Below are positions 17,472 to 26,553 of a stretch of 64,000 bases of DNA, piece by piece. The position numbers and the translations under genes are program-made. The stretch comes from Pseudomonas bubulae (GTDB taxonomy: Bacteria; Pseudomonadota; Gammaproteobacteria; Pseudomonadales; Pseudomonadaceae), in the NCBI RefSeq assembly GCF_037023725.1, contig NZ_CP146077.1:905001-969000 (forward strand), read 5' to 3'. Position 1 is the first letter of the stretch. Each line of letters starts with the position of its first letter. The notes beneath the pieces were generated by a model. That model had not been told where the DNA came from. It searched no databases and worked only from the letters and a program-made list of their open reading frames with translations.

Positions 17472-17654
17472 ATGAGCGCATCTCTGCGTAGCGTTGACGG
17501 CCAGGACGAAGCAACCATCCTGCGGGAAATCCAGAGCGCGCTGCGAGACCTGCGCTTTGGTGCTGTGGAAATCACTGTGCATAACGCGCAAGTGGTGCAG
17601 ATCGAACGCAAAGAGAAATTCCGCCTGCAAAACCCGAGTCAGAAAAACGCCTGA
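17472..17654 (+). CDS. oscA: OscA / YezD family (DUF2292) small sulfur-starvation protein
   Basis: A 60-residue protein (MSASLRSVDGQDEATILREI, then GAVEITVHNAQVVQIERKEK) of family DUF2292. In Pseudomonas the gene upstream of sbp is oscA, needed for growth on organosulfur compounds under chromate stress; its biochemical role is unknown. The start at 17472 follows GGAGCAGCACC. It is probably co-transcribed with sbp 65 bases downstream. Confidence 0.85.
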   Translation: MSASLRSVDGQDEATILREIQSALRDLRFGAVEITVHNAQVVQIERKEKFRLQNPSQKNA

Positions 17655-17719
17655 ATCGTTCAAGCGCATTCACCTGAGTGCGCTCAATAAAAATTAAAAA
17701 ATGCTTTGGAGCCTCACCT

Positions 17720-18733
17720 ATGTCCCTACGCCGTTACGCTTTGGCCGCGCTGGCCAGTGCCATTTTTGCTGGCTCCGCTGTAGCCAAAGATTACGAGTTG
17801 TTGAACGTTTCCTACGATCCAACCCGCGAGCTGTACCAGGATTACAACACTGAGTTCACCCAGTTCTGGAAAGCCAGCCACCCGGGTGACAACGTCAAAA
17901 TCCAGCAATCCCACGGCGGCTCGGGCAAACAGGCCCGCGGCGTGGTCGACGGCCTGCGCGCTGACGTGGTAACCCTGGCCCTGGCCGGTGACATCGACGA
18001 AATCGCCAGGCTGAACAAGGGCTCGCTGCCGGAAAACTGGCAAACCCGCCTGCCGGACGCCAGCACCCCGTACACCTCGACCATCGTGTTCCTGGTGCGC
18101 AAGGGCAACCCTAAAGGCATCAAGGACTGGGGCGACCTTACCAAGGACGGCGTATCGGTCATTACCCCGAACCCTAAAACCAGCGGCGGCGCGCGCTGGA
18201 ACTTCCTTGCAGCCTACGCTTACGGCCTGAAAGCCAACGGCGGCAACGAAGAAAAAGCCAAAGAATATGTAAAAACCCTGTTCAAACACGTGCCAGTGCT
18301 GGACACCGGTGCACGCGGTTCGACCATCACCTTCGTCAACAACGGTCAGGGTGATGTGTTGCTGGCCTGGGAAAACGAAGCATTCCTGGCACTCAAGGAG
18401 GATGGCGGTACCGATAAATTCGACATCGTCGTACCTTCCCTGTCGATCCTGGCTGAGCCGCCAGTGGCTGTAGTCGACAAAAACGCCGATAAAAAGGGCA
18501 ATGCCGAAATCGCCAAAGCCTACCTCGAACACCTGTACAGCCCGGCCGGCCAGGAAATTGCTGCAAAAAATTTCTACCGCCCGCGTGACGCAGCAATCGC
18601 TGCCAAGTACGCACAGCAGTTTCCGAAACTGGAACTTGTGACTATCGACAAAGACTTCGGTGGCTGGAAAACTGCGCAGCCGAAATTTTTCAATGACGGT
18701 GGTGTGTTCGACCAGATCTACCAGGCGCAGTAA
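17720..18733 (+). CDS. sbp: Periplasmic sulfate-binding protein
   Basis: A 337-residue substrate-binding protein of the sulfate ABC importer. The signal peptide is [20 protein letters not shown], cleaved before [12 protein letters not shown]. The sulfate-binding family motifs [11 protein letters not shown] and [13 protein letters not shown] are present, as is the [14 protein letters not shown] segment. The start at 17720 fits the signal peptide, with GGAG upstream. It is first in the sbp-cysT-cysW-cysA order. Confidence 0.96.
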   Translation: MSLRRYALAALASAIFAGSAVAKDYELLNVSYDPTRELYQDYNTEFTQFWKASHPGDNVKIQQSHGGSGKQARGVVDGLRADVVTLALAGDIDEIARLNKGSLPENWQTRLPDASTPYTSTIVFLVRKGNPKGIKDWGDLTKDGVSVITPNPKTSGGARWNFLAAYAYGLKANGGNEEKAKEYVKTLFKHVPVLDTGARGSTITFVNNGQGDVLLAWENEAFLALKEDGGTDKFDIVVPSLSILAEPPVAVVDKNADKKGNAEIAKAYLEHLYSPAGQEIAAKNFYRPRDAAIAAKYAQQFPKLELVTIDKDFGGWKTAQPKFFNDGGVFDQIYQAQ

Positions 18734-18777
18734 CCTGTGGGGTGGGGCCTTTGGCCTCGCTGAAAGCTAGAACATAG

Positions 18778-18800
18778 AGCCCGCGACCGAGTTGCGGGCT
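18778..18800 (+). other. Hairpin between sbp and cysT
   Basis: AGCCCGC and GCGGGCT form a perfect seven-pair stem with a 9-base loop, not followed by a T tract. It lies 45 bases after sbp and 24 before cysT. Such a structure could protect the 3' end of sbp mRNA or attenuate read-through, giving more binding protein than permease. Confidence 0.5.
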
Positions 18801-18823
18801 TCGTGCGTTAACCAAGGACTCTT

Positions 18824-19642
18824 ATGTCTCGTCGTATCTCCCCCGTCATACCCGGCTTCGGGCTGACACTGGGCTACACCTTGGTGTACCTCAGTCTGAT
18901 TGTGCTGATCCCGCTGGCTGCGATGTTCGTGCATGCCGCCCAACTGACCTGGGACCAGTTCTGGGCCATTATCACTGCCCCCCGGGTGCTGGCCGCCCTG
19001 CAACTGAGCTTTGGCACCGCCTTTGTCGCCGCCATTATCAACGGCGTGATCGGCACCGTGCTGGCCTGGGTGCTGGTGCGCTATACCTTCCCCGGACGCA
19101 AGGTCATCGATGCCATGATCGACCTGCCGTTTGCCCTGCCGACTGCCGTGGCCGGTATCGCCCTGACAGCCCTGTACGCCCCCAACGGCTGGATCGGCCA
19201 GTTCGCCAACGACCTGGGTTTCAAGATTGCCTACACCCCGATGGGCATCACCCTGGCACTGACGTTCGTCACGCTGCCGTTTGTAGTGCGCACCGTGCAG
19301 CCAGTGCTGGCCGATATCCCCCGTGAAATCGAAGAAGCCGCTGCCTGCCTGGGCGCCAAGCCCCTGCAAGTGTTCCGCTACATCCTGGTGCCAGCCTTGC
19401 TGCCCGCCTGGTTGACCGGTTTTGCCCTGGCCTTTGCCCGCGGTGTGGGCGAGTACGGCTCGGTGATTTTTATCGCGGGTAACATGCCGTTCAAAACCGA
19501 AATCCTGCCGCTGCTGATCATGGTCAAGCTGGACCAGTACGACTACACCGGCGCCACGGCCATTGGCGTGATGATGCTGGTGGTTTCCTTCATTTTGCTG
19601 CTGATCATCAATTTGATTCAGCGTCGCATCGAAAAACCGTGA
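18824..19642 (+). CDS. cysT: Sulfate/thiosulfate ABC transporter permease CysT
   Basis: A 272-residue inner-membrane permease with six predicted helices. The cytoplasmic EAA loop is visible ([20 protein letters not shown]). It forms the channel with CysW and is energised by CysA. It starts [19 protein letters not shown] and is followed after 13 bases by cysW. Confidence 0.95.
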   Translation: MSRRISPVIPGFGLTLGYTLVYLSLIVLIPLAAMFVHAAQLTWDQFWAIITAPRVLAALQLSFGTAFVAAIINGVIGTVLAWVLVRYTFPGRKVIDAMIDLPFALPTAVAGIALTALYAPNGWIGQFANDLGFKIAYTPMGITLALTFVTLPFVVRTVQPVLADIPREIEEAAACLGAKPLQVFRYILVPALLPAWLTGFALAFARGVGEYGSVIFIAGNMPFKTEILPLLIMVKLDQYDYTGATAIGVMMLVVSFILLLIINLIQRRIEKP

Positions 19643-19655
19643 AGGAGGCCTGACC

Positions 19656-20528
19656 ATGTCCAGCTCAACACAGAGCGCTTCATCCGTGGCCAATGCCGCC
19701 CGCCGTGGCAGCCCGCTGTCGCGGCGCCTGCTGATCGGCTTCGGCTGGTTGTTTTTTACCCTGTTCCTGCTGCTGCCGCTGCTGATCGTGGTGTCCCAGG
19801 GTTTGAAAATGGGGGTCGGTACTTTTTTCGACGCCATCCTCGAACCCGACGCCCTGTCGGCCCTCAAGCTGACCATTATCGCCGTGGTGATTTCGGTGCC
19901 ACTGAACGTGGTCTTCGGCGTCAGCGCGGCCTGGTGCGTGAGCAAGTACAGCTTTCGCGGCAAGAGCATCCTGGTCACCCTGATCGACCTGCCGTTTTCG
20001 GTCTCACCGGTGATCGCCGGTCTGGTCTACGTGCTGATGTTTGGCGCGCAGGGCTTTCTCGGTCCGTGGTTGCAGGACCACGACATCCAGATCGTATTCG
20101 CCTTGCCGGGTATCGTGCTGGCCACCATCTTCGTGACCGTGCCCTTTGTGGCCCGGGAACTGATCCCGCTGATGCAGGAGCAGGGCACTCAGGAAGAGGA
20201 GGCCGCACGCCTGCTGGGCGCCAACGGCTGGCAAATGTTCTGGCACGTGACCGTACCCAACATCAAATGGGGCCTGATCTACGGCGTGGTGCTGTGTACT
20301 GCGCGGGCGATGGGTGAGTTCGGTGCGGTGTCGGTGGTTTCCGGGCACATTCGCGGGGTGACCAACACCCTGCCGCTGCACGTCGAGATTCTCTACAACG
20401 AATACAACCACGTTGCCGCCTTCGCCGTGGCCACCCTGTTGCTGATCCTGGCGCTCTTCATCCTGCTGCTCAAGCAGTGGAGCGAATCCCGTATTAACCG
20501 CCTGCGCGCCAGCGCCGCGGAGGAATAA
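19656..20528 (+). CDS. cysW: Sulfate/thiosulfate ABC transporter permease CysW
   Basis: A 290-residue permease homologous to CysT. It has six hydrophobic helices and the EAA loop [19 protein letters not shown] hydrophilic N-terminal extension of about 25 residues precedes the first helix. It is placed between cysT and cysA, with GGAGG before the start and 3 bases to cysA. Confidence 0.95.
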   Translation: MSSSTQSASSVANAARRGSPLSRRLLIGFGWLFFTLFLLLPLLIVVSQGLKMGVGTFFDAILEPDALSALKLTIIAVVISVPLNVVFGVSAAWCVSKYSFRGKSILVTLIDLPFSVSPVIAGLVYVLMFGAQGFLGPWLQDHDIQIVFALPGIVLATIFVTVPFVARELIPLMQEQGTQEEEAARLLGANGWQMFWHVTVPNIKWGLIYGVVLCTARAMGEFGAVSVVSGHIRGVTNTLPLHVEILYNEYNHVAAFAVATLLLILALFILLLKQWSESRINRLRASAAEE

Positions 20529-20531
20529 ACC

Positions 20532-21512
20532 ATGTCGATCGAAGTCCGTAACGTCAGCAAGAACTTCAATGCCTTCAAGGCCCTGAACAGCATCAATCTG
20601 GACATTCATAGCGGTGAGCTGGTGGCCCTGCTCGGCCCGTCGGGCTGCGGCAAGACCACTTTGCTGCGCATTATCGCCGGCCTCGAAACCCCGGACGAAG
20701 GCAACATCGTGTTCCACGGTGAAGACGTCTCTGGGCACGATGTGCGTGATCGCAACGTCGGTTTTGTGTTCCAGCATTACGCCTTGTTCCGCCATATGAC
20801 GGTGTTCGATAACGTGGCTTTCGGCCTGCGCATGAAGCCGAAAAAGGAACGCCCGAGCGAAACCCGCATCGCTGAAAAAGTCCACGAGTTGCTGAACATG
20901 GTGCAGCTGGACTGGTTGTCGGATCGCTACCCTGAGCAGCTGTCAGGCGGTCAGCGTCAGCGTATCGCCCTGGCCCGTGCCCTGGCGGTAGAACCCAAGG
21001 TACTGCTGCTGGACGAGCCGTTTGGTGCGTTGGACGCCAAGGTGCGCAAAGAACTGCGCCGCTGGCTGGCGCGCCTGCACGAAGATATCAACCTGACCTC
21101 CGTGTTCGTGACCCATGACCAGGAAGAAGCGATGGAAGTCGCCGACCGTATCGTGGTGATGAACAAGGGTGTAATCGAGCAGATCGGCTCACCGGGCGAA
21201 GTTTATGAAAACCCGGCCAGCGACTTTGTGTATCACTTCCTGGGTGACTCCAACCGCCTGCATATCGGTGAGGACCAGCATGTGCTGTTCCGTCCGCATG
21301 AAGTGTCACTGTCGCGTCACGAGATCGAAGACCATCATGCTGCAGAGGTGCGTGACATTCGCCCATTGGGTGCAACCACCCGGGTGACATTGAAGGTTGA
21401 AGGGCAGAGCGAGTTGATCGAAGTGGAAGTGGTCAAGGACCATGACAGCCTGACCGATCTGGCGCGCGGCGAGACGTTGTTCTTCAAGCCCAAGGTGTGG
21501 CAGAAGGCTTAA
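20532..21512 (+). CDS. cysA: Sulfate/thiosulfate ABC transporter ATP-binding protein
   Basis: A 326-residue ATPase. Walker A is GPSGCGKTT, the Q-loop FQHYALF, the signature LSGGQRQR, Walker [12 protein letters not shown] and the switch His is in VTHDQEE. A C-terminal TOBE-type regulatory region follows ([10 protein letters not shown] onward). It closes the oscA-sbp-cysTWA block and is followed by a family-C repeat. Confidence 0.96.
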   Translation: MSIEVRNVSKNFNAFKALNSINLDIHSGELVALLGPSGCGKTTLLRIIAGLETPDEGNIVFHGEDVSGHDVRDRNVGFVFQHYALFRHMTVFDNVAFGLRMKPKKERPSETRIAEKVHELLNMVQLDWLSDRYPEQLSGGQRQRIALARALAVEPKVLLLDEPFGALDAKVRKELRRWLARLHEDINLTSVFVTHDQEEAMEVADRIVVMNKGVIEQIGSPGEVYENPASDFVYHFLGDSNRLHIGEDQHVLFRPHEVSLSRHEIEDHHAAEVRDIRPLGATTRVTLKVEGQSELIEVEVVKDHDSLTDLARGETLFFKPKVWQKA

Positions 21513-21523
21513 AAGCACGAGCG

Positions 21524-21564
21524 CCCTCACCCCAACCCTCTCCCGGAGGGAGAGGGTGAGGGGC
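21524..21564. repeat. Family-C hairpin repeat (CCCTCACCCCAACCCTCTCC type)
   Basis: CCCTCACCCCAACCCTCTCC followed by its inverted complement GGAGAGGGT-GAGGG forms a long, nearly perfect hairpin 11 bases after the cysA stop and before the convergent yheV. It may serve as terminator for both. Related elements are at 35172 and 52998. Confidence 0.8.
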
Positions 21565-21573
21565 TGTTGATCT

Positions 21574-21852
21574 TCAGGGCTTTTTCAGTTTCGGATTAGG
21601 AAAAAACTGCACCGCCTGCACCTTGGGATCCGGTGCTTTTTTCAGCGCTGACGTATTGACCCGCGTACCCAACTCCTTGGGCACCGACAAACCCTGTTCA
21701 TTCAACGTATCCGAATAACCGCAGGCCACGCATTCGCGGTGCGGCACTTCGTCTTCGTTCCACATCATCAACTTGTCAGGTTCGCTGCACGCCGGGCAGA
21801 CAGCCCCGGCGATAAAGCGTTTTTTGCTCACGTTCACCGGTGCATCACTCAT
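21574..21852 (-). CDS. yheV: YheV family putative zinc-ribbon protein
   Basis: A 92-residue protein with two CxxC pairs (VCPACSEPDKLMMW and HRECVACGYSD) forming a probable zinc ribbon, the YheV family pattern. The function is unknown. Its start overlaps the prlC stop by 4 bases, and the prlC-yheV pairing is conserved in gammaproteobacteria. Confidence 0.9.
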   Translation of the reverse strand: MSDAPVNVSKKRFIAGAVCPACSEPDKLMMWNEDEVPHRECVACGYSDTLNEQGLSVPKELGTRVNTSALKKAPDPKVQAVQFFPNPKLKKP

Positions 21853-23900
21853 GCTGCCGAGTCCTCGGTCAGGCCGCTGTGACGCAACAGGGCGTCAATC
21901 GACGGCTCACGGCCACGGAAGTCCTTGAACAGCTCCATCGGGGCCTTCGAGCCGCCACGGGCCAGGATCGCCTGGCGGAACGCTTTGCCGGTGTGCGGGT
22001 TGAACACGCCTTCTTCTTCAAAACGCGAGAACGCATCGGCCGACAGCACTTCTGCCCACTTGTAGCTGTAGTAACCCGCGGCGTAACCGCCGGCGAAAAT
22101 ATGCGCAAAGCTGTTCGGGAAGCGATTGTAGGCAGGCGGACGCATCACCGAAACTTCGTCGCGGATGCCGTCAAGCACCTGCGCAACGCTGCGACCGTCA
22201 CCGTGGGTGGCGTGCAGTTCGAAGTCAAACAACGAGAACTCCAGCTGACGAATCATCATCAGCCCGGACTGGAAGTTCTTGGCTGCGAGCATTTTATCCA
22301 GCAGGTCTTTTGGCAGTGCTTCGCCGGTTTCGTAGTGGCTGGAAATCAGCGCCAGGCCTTCAGGTTCCCAGCACCAGTTCTCCATGAACTGGCTCGGCAG
22401 CTCGACCGCATCCCAGGCTACGCCGTTGATGCCCGACACACCCGCGTGTTCGATCTCGGTCAGCATATGGTGCAAGCCGTGGCCGAATTCGTGGAACAGG
22501 GTGGTCACTTCGTCGTGGGTCAGCAGTGCAGGCTTGCCCGCAACGGCTGGAGTGAAGTTGCACACCAGGTTGGCCACCGGGCTTTGCAGCTTGCCGGCTG
22601 CGGTGCGGCGACGGTCGCGAGCACCGTCCATCCAGGCACCGCCACGCTTGTTGGCGCGGGCATAGAGGTCGAAGAAGAAGCGCCCGACGTGCTGGCCGTT
22701 TTCCTTGATTTCGAACAGGCGAACATCCGGGTGCCAGGTATCGAAACCTTTGATTTCGGCAATTTCGATGCCGTACAGGCGCTGGACAATGGCGAACAGC
22801 CCGCCCAGTACCTTGTCGATCGGGAAGTAGGCGCGCAGGGCTTCTTGCGACACGCTGTAGCGCTGCTCACGCAGTTTTTCGCCAAAGAAGCCGGTGTCCC
22901 AGCTTTTCAGCTCAGGGGTACCTTGCTCGCTGGCGTAGGCTTGCAGTTGCTCAAGGTCGCGGGCAGCGAACGGCTTGCTGCGCTTGGCCAGGTCACGCAG
23001 GAAGGTCAGCACCTGATCCGGTGTCTCGGCCATTTTGGTGGCCAGGCTCAGTTCGGCGAAGCTGGCAAAACCCAGCAGCTTGGCCAGCTCCTGGCGCAGG
23101 TCGAGAATTTCTTCCATCACCGGGCCGTTGTCGAACTTGCCGGCATTCGGGCCCTGGTCCGAGGCGCGGGTGCAGTAAGCCGCGTAGACTTCTTCGCGCA
23201 GGGCGCGGTCTTCGGCGTAGGTCATCACCGGGAAGTAGCTGGGGAACTCGAGGCTGATCAGCCAGCCGTCCAGGCCCTTGGCCTGTGCGGCAGCCGCCAT
23301 TTGCGCCTTGGCCGAGTCGGTCAGGCCCGCCAGTGCTGTTTCGTCGGTGATGTGCTTGGTCCAGGCCTGGGTGGCGTCCAGCAACTGGTTGGAGAACTTG
23401 CTGCCCAACTCGGAAAGCTTGCTTTGTACCTCGGCGTAACGCTTTTGCTCGGCCTCCGGCAGGTCGATACCCGACAGGCGGAAGTCGCGCAGCGAATGCT
23501 CAAGAATGGTTTTCTGGGCCTGGTCGAAGTCGCCGACTTGCGGGCTGTGGGCCAGGGCTTCAAAGGCCTGGAACAGTTCGCGGTTCTGGCCCATCTCGGT
23601 GGAGTAAGCGCTCAATGCCGGCAGGCAGGCCTCATAGGCTTCACGCAGCTCTGCGCTGTTGCACACCGCGTTAAGGTGGCTGACCGGGCTCCAGGCCGCG
23701 CCCAGCCGGTCGTTCAACTCATCCATCGCCAATACCAGGCCTGCCCATGTCGGGTTCTGGCCCTGATCCTTGAGGATGGCTTTAATGCCGGCACGGTTGT
23801 CGGCGAGGATCTGCTCGATGGCCGGCTGTACGTGCTCAGGACGGATCGCCGAGAACGGCGGCAGGTCATAGGGCTGCAATAGAGGGTTGTTCTCGCTCAC
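21849..23900 (-). CDS. prlC: Oligopeptidase A (M3 metallopeptidase)
   Basis: A 683-residue cytoplasmic zinc peptidase of family M3 that degrades signal peptides and oligopeptides. The active-site motif HEFGHGLHH (HExxH) lies in the C-terminal third, with the third zinc ligand Glu downstream. The GTG start at 23900 (VSENNPLLQPYDLPPF) gives the usual N-terminus and has AAGGTG upstream. An ATG at 23927 would add nine unusual residues and cannot be excluded. Confidence 0.95.
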   Translation of the reverse strand: MSENNPLLQPYDLPPFSAIRPEHVQPAIEQILADNRAGIKAILKDQGQNPTWAGLVLAMDELNDRLGAAWSPVSHLNAVCNSAELREAYEACLPALSAYSTEMGQNRELFQAFEALAHSPQVGDFDQAQKTILEHSLRDFRLSGIDLPEAEQKRYAEVQSKLSELGSKFSNQLLDATQAWTKHITDETALAGLTDSAKAQMAAAAQAKGLDGWLISLEFPSYFPVMTYAEDRALREEVYAAYCTRASDQGPNAGKFDNGPVMEEILDLRQELAKLLGFASFAELSLATKMAETPDQVLTFLRDLAKRSKPFAARDLEQLQAYASEQGTPELKSWDTGFFGEKLREQRYSVSQEALRAYFPIDKVLGGLFAIVQRLYGIEIAEIKGFDTWHPDVRLFEIKENGQHVGRFFFDLYARANKRGGAWMDGARDRRRTAAGKLQSPVANLVCNFTPAVAGKPALLTHDEVTTLFHEFGHGLHHMLTEIEHAGVSGINGVAWDAVELPSQFMENWCWEPEGLALISSHYETGEALPKDLLDKMLAAKNFQSGLMMIRQLEFSLFDFELHATHGDGRSVAQVLDGIRDEVSVMRPPAYNRFPNSFAHIFAGGYAAGYYSYKWAEVLSADAFSRFEEEGVFNPHTGKAFRQAILARGGSKAPMELFKDFRGREPSIDALLRHSGLTEDSAA

Positions 23901-24002
23901 GTTTGGCACCTTGGCTGGAAGAAACATTGGCTCATCTTAATTACAATCGACGCTGACCGCAGCATTGCAACGCCCTATTACGGCTAAAGAAGGAAGCTAT
24001 TT

Positions 24003-24551
24003 GTGTCCATTCGTCCATTCCAGCAGCACACACCGACCTTGGGCGAGCGTGCCTTTGTCGATCGCTCGGCGGTGGTGATCGGTGACGTCGAAATCGGCGC
24101 CGACAGTTCCATCTGGCCACTGACCGTGATTCGCGGCGATATGCACCGCATCCGCATCGGTGCGCGCACCAGCGTGCAGGACGGTTGCGTACTCCACATC
24201 ACCCACGCCGGGCCCTTCAACCCTGAAGGCTTCCCGCTGCTGATCGGTGATGACGTGACCATCGCCCACAAAGTCATGTTGCACGGCTGTAACGTGGGCA
24301 GCCGCATCCTGATCGGCATGGGTAGCATCGTGATGGACGGCGCCGTGATTGAAGACGACGTGATCGTCGGTGCGGGCAGTCTGGTGCCGCCGGGCAAACG
24401 CCTGGCCAGCGGCTTTCTGTATGTGGGCAGCCCGGTGAAGCAAGTGCGCGAATTGACCGAAAAAGAAAAGGCCTTCTTTACCTACAGTGCCGGCAATTAC
24501 GTCAAGCTCAAGGACCAGCACTTGGCCGAAGGCTACGACCAGCCCGTTTAA
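24003..24551 (+). CDS. Gamma-carbonic anhydrase-like hexapeptide-repeat protein
   Basis: A 182-residue left-handed beta-helix protein with repeated hexapeptides (IGDVEIGADSSIW, IGDDVTIAHKVML, IGMGSIVMDGAVI). Histidines at the expected metal sites (VLHITHAG, AHKVMLHG) support a YrdA/PaaY-type gamma-carbonic anhydrase fold. Start is GTG with AAGGAAG just upstream. Divergent from prlC. The catalytic activity of this clade is often weak or unproven. Confidence 0.88.
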   Translation: MSIRPFQQHTPTLGERAFVDRSAVVIGDVEIGADSSIWPLTVIRGDMHRIRIGARTSVQDGCVLHITHAGPFNPEGFPLLIGDDVTIAHKVMLHGCNVGSRILIGMGSIVMDGAVIEDDVIVGAGSLVPPGKRLASGFLYVGSPVKQVRELTEKEKAFFTYSAGNYVKLKDQHLAEGYDQPV

Positions 24552-24573
24552 GCCCCCCTTTTTGGAGCCCTGC

Positions 24574-25221
24574 ATGCATTACCAGAACGTATTGTTCGAC
24601 CTCGATGGCACCCTGACCGACCCACGGGAAGGGATCACCCGCTCAATCCAGTTCGGTTTGAGCAAACTGGGCATTGATGAGCCAGACCTGAGCAAACTCG
24701 AGCACTTTATCGGCCCGCCGCTGCTGCAACAGTTCATGGCCAGTTATGGCTTCGACGAGGCGAAGGCGTGGGAAGCGATGGGCTTTTACCGCGAGCGTTT
24801 TGCCGTGACCGGGCTGTACGAAAATGAAGTGTTCGAGGGTGTCACTCCCTTGCTGGAAGAGCTGGTTGCACAGGGCCGCCAACTGTTTATCGCTACCTCA
24901 AAGCCGCATATCTATGCCCGCGAAATTGCCCGCCACTTTGATTTCGCCAGGCACTTCAAGGTGATCTACGGTAGCGAGCTGGACGGTACCCGCACCAACA
25001 AGGTTGAGCTGATTGCCCATCTGGTCAACGAACAAGGACTGGACCCGGCGCAAACCCTGATGATCGGTGATCGCAAGCACGACCTGATCGGTGCCCGCGA
25101 CAACGGCATGGACGCAGCGGCGGTGGGCTATGGCTTTGGCAGCTTTGAAGAGCTGAACTCGTTTGCACCCAAGTACCACTTCGAAACCCTGGCGCAGTTG
25201 CATCAGGCGTTCAAGCGCTGA
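24574..25221 (+). CDS. HAD-IA family phosphatase (Gph/PpaX-like)
   Basis: A 215-residue haloacid dehalogenase phosphatase. Motif I is FDLDGTLTDP, motif II IATSKPH, the motif III region has TNKVELIAHL, and motif IV is MIGDRKHDLIGARDN. The cap domain is of the phosphoglycolate phosphatase type. The start at 24574 has GGAG upstream and lies 22 bases after the carbonic-anhydrase-like gene. The substrate is not identifiable from sequence. Confidence 0.9.
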   Translation: MHYQNVLFDLDGTLTDPREGITRSIQFGLSKLGIDEPDLSKLEHFIGPPLLQQFMASYGFDEAKAWEAMGFYRERFAVTGLYENEVFEGVTPLLEELVAQGRQLFIATSKPHIYAREIARHFDFARHFKVIYGSELDGTRTNKVELIAHLVNEQGLDPAQTLMIGDRKHDLIGARDNGMDAAAVGYGFGSFEELNSFAPKYHFETLAQLHQAFKR

Positions 25222-25228
25222 CCTGCCC

Positions 25229-25317
25229 TTGTGGGAGCGGGCTTGCCCGCGATGGCCACGACGCGGTGACTCTTTCACCCTGCGGTGGCCCAATCGCGAG
25301 CAAGCCCGCTCCCACAA
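25229..25317. repeat. Family-A REP-like inverted pair
   Basis: TTGTGGGAGCGGGCTTGCCC on the left and GCAAGCCCGCTCCCACAA on the right, 89 bases overall, lie between the HAD gene and the convergent Mpo1-like gene. Confidence 0.9.
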
Positions 25318-25321
25318 TGCG

Positions 25322-25801
25322 CTAACCGGCGCGCAGCGCCATCTCTCGACGCAAATCCTCGCGCCAGCCCAGCAAAAACCCCAGTTCCACCACCACGAAC
25401 AGCGGTCCCACGATCAGCCCGGTGACGTCATCGATAAACGCCGGCTTGCGCCCCTCGTAGTAATGCCCGACAAACTGGAACACCCAGCCCACCACAAACA
25501 GTCCAATGCCCCAGCCCAGCCAGGCAGCGGTGCCCAACCCCGCCAGCGCGTGCCCCAGCCACACCGTCAAAGCCAGCAGCAGCGTCATCAACAACCCCAG
25601 GCGCAACTCAAGGCGCAGGTAAAACACGGCACTGGCCAGCATCACCAGCACTGCCGGTGAAATACCCATCCATTGCGGGCGCGACAGCAGGGTTGCAACG
25701 GCAATCACGATCAGCGGGATGCCCACGAAATGCGTGGCGATATTGTGCGGGTCGCGGTGATAGGCAGCATATTGGCTCAAATGGTCGACCAGGCTTTTCA
25801 T
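25322..25801 (-). CDS. Mpo1/YGL010w-like membrane protein (DUF962)
   Basis: A 159-residue membrane protein with about four helices. Conserved histidines at YHRDPHNIATHF and QFVGHYYEGRKPA are the DUF962 pattern. The yeast member Mpo1 is an Fe(II) dioxygenase that alpha-oxidises 2-hydroxy fatty acids; whether the bacterial ones do so is unproven. The start MKSLVDHLSQYAAYH is preferred over an ATG three codons upstream. Confidence 0.87.
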   Translation of the reverse strand: MKSLVDHLSQYAAYHRDPHNIATHFVGIPLIVIAVATLLSRPQWMGISPAVLVMLASAVFYLRLELRLGLLMTLLLALTVWLGHALAGLGTAAWLGWGIGLFVVGWVFQFVGHYYEGRKPAFIDDVTGLIVGPLFVVVELGFLLGWREDLRREMALRAG

Positions 25802-25843
25802 GGTGCACAACCCTCAAGTTTTTATTTTTAGTTATAAACAAAT

Positions 25844-25853
25844 AGCTTCTTAT
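25844..25853 (-). promoter_or_regulatory. Shared promoter 10-mer ATAAGAAGCT (copy 1)
   Basis: AGCTTCTTAT on the plus strand is the reverse complement of ATAAGAAGCT, which recurs at 27564 before metQ. The copy lies in the AT-rich gap between the divergent Mpo1-like and alpha/beta-hydrolase genes. It may be a half-site for a shared regulator. Confidence 0.35.
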
Positions 25854-25922
25854 TCCTTAGCGAATCTAAAAACCGTCCCTATACTGACTTGGTAACACAC
25901 ATACCGCTGGAGGCGCACACCC

Positions 25923-26504
25923 ATGGGCAACGATTCGATTCGCTATTTGATAGTGCCGGGCTGGCAAGGTTCGTCCGACGATCATTGGCAAACCCACTGG
26001 CAAAACAGCTTGCCGAACAGTGCTCGGGTGGAGCAGGCCGACTGGCTGACGCCCCGCCGCGAAGACTGGATCGCCGCCCTGGCCGAAGCCATTGCTGCCG
26101 ACAGCACCCCCGTGATCCTGATCGCCCACAGCCTGGGTTGCATTACCGTAGCCCATTGGGCCGAGCGTGCGCCAGAAAGCCTGTTAAACCAAGTGCGCGG
26201 CGCGTTGCTGGTGGCCCCGGCAGACGTCGAGCGCCCGGCCTGTGCGCCGGCCTTGCGCAACTTTGCCCCGATCCCGACCCGGTCGTTGCCTTTTCCAAGC
26301 CACATCGTCAGCTCGGATAACGATGGTGCTGTCAGCGCGCCACGGGCTATGGAATTTGCCCGTCAATGGGGCGCCGAGATCGGCATCATCAGCGGCGCCG
26401 GGCATATCAACGTTAAATCCGGACACCAGCGCTGGGAGCAAGGCTTCGCCTTTTTATACCGCCTGCAAACCCGTATCGAGCACGGCGCCCTGCGTCGCGC
26501 GTGA
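25923..26504 (+). CDS. RBBP9/YdeN family alpha/beta hydrolase
   Basis: A 193-residue serine hydrolase of the RBBP9/YdeN family. The N-terminal PGWQGSSDDHWQ, the nucleophile elbow AHSLG and the C-terminal GHINVKSG with the catalytic His are all present. GGAGG precedes the start. It is followed after 49 bases by a sigma54-activator-like gene and then metQ, an arrangement that suggests sulfur or ester metabolism; the substrate is unknown. Confidence 0.88.
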   Translation: MGNDSIRYLIVPGWQGSSDDHWQTHWQNSLPNSARVEQADWLTPRREDWIAALAEAIAADSTPVILIAHSLGCITVAHWAERAPESLLNQVRGALLVAPADVERPACAPALRNFAPIPTRSLPFPSHIVSSDNDGAVSAPRAMEFARQWGAEIGIISGAGHINVKSGHQRWEQGFAFLYRLQTRIEHGALRRA

Positions 26505-26553
26505 ATTCCTGTAACGCCCGCGCCCACCCTCCGGCGGCGGGCGGGAGCCTGCC

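Noticed and set aside
21840-23882. 680-codon open frame antisense to prlC
   Set aside because: It is a mirror of the oligopeptidase A frame, with composition dominated by reverse-complement codons (V, Q, G, H) and no domain; long antisense frames are common in high-GC Pseudomonas genes.
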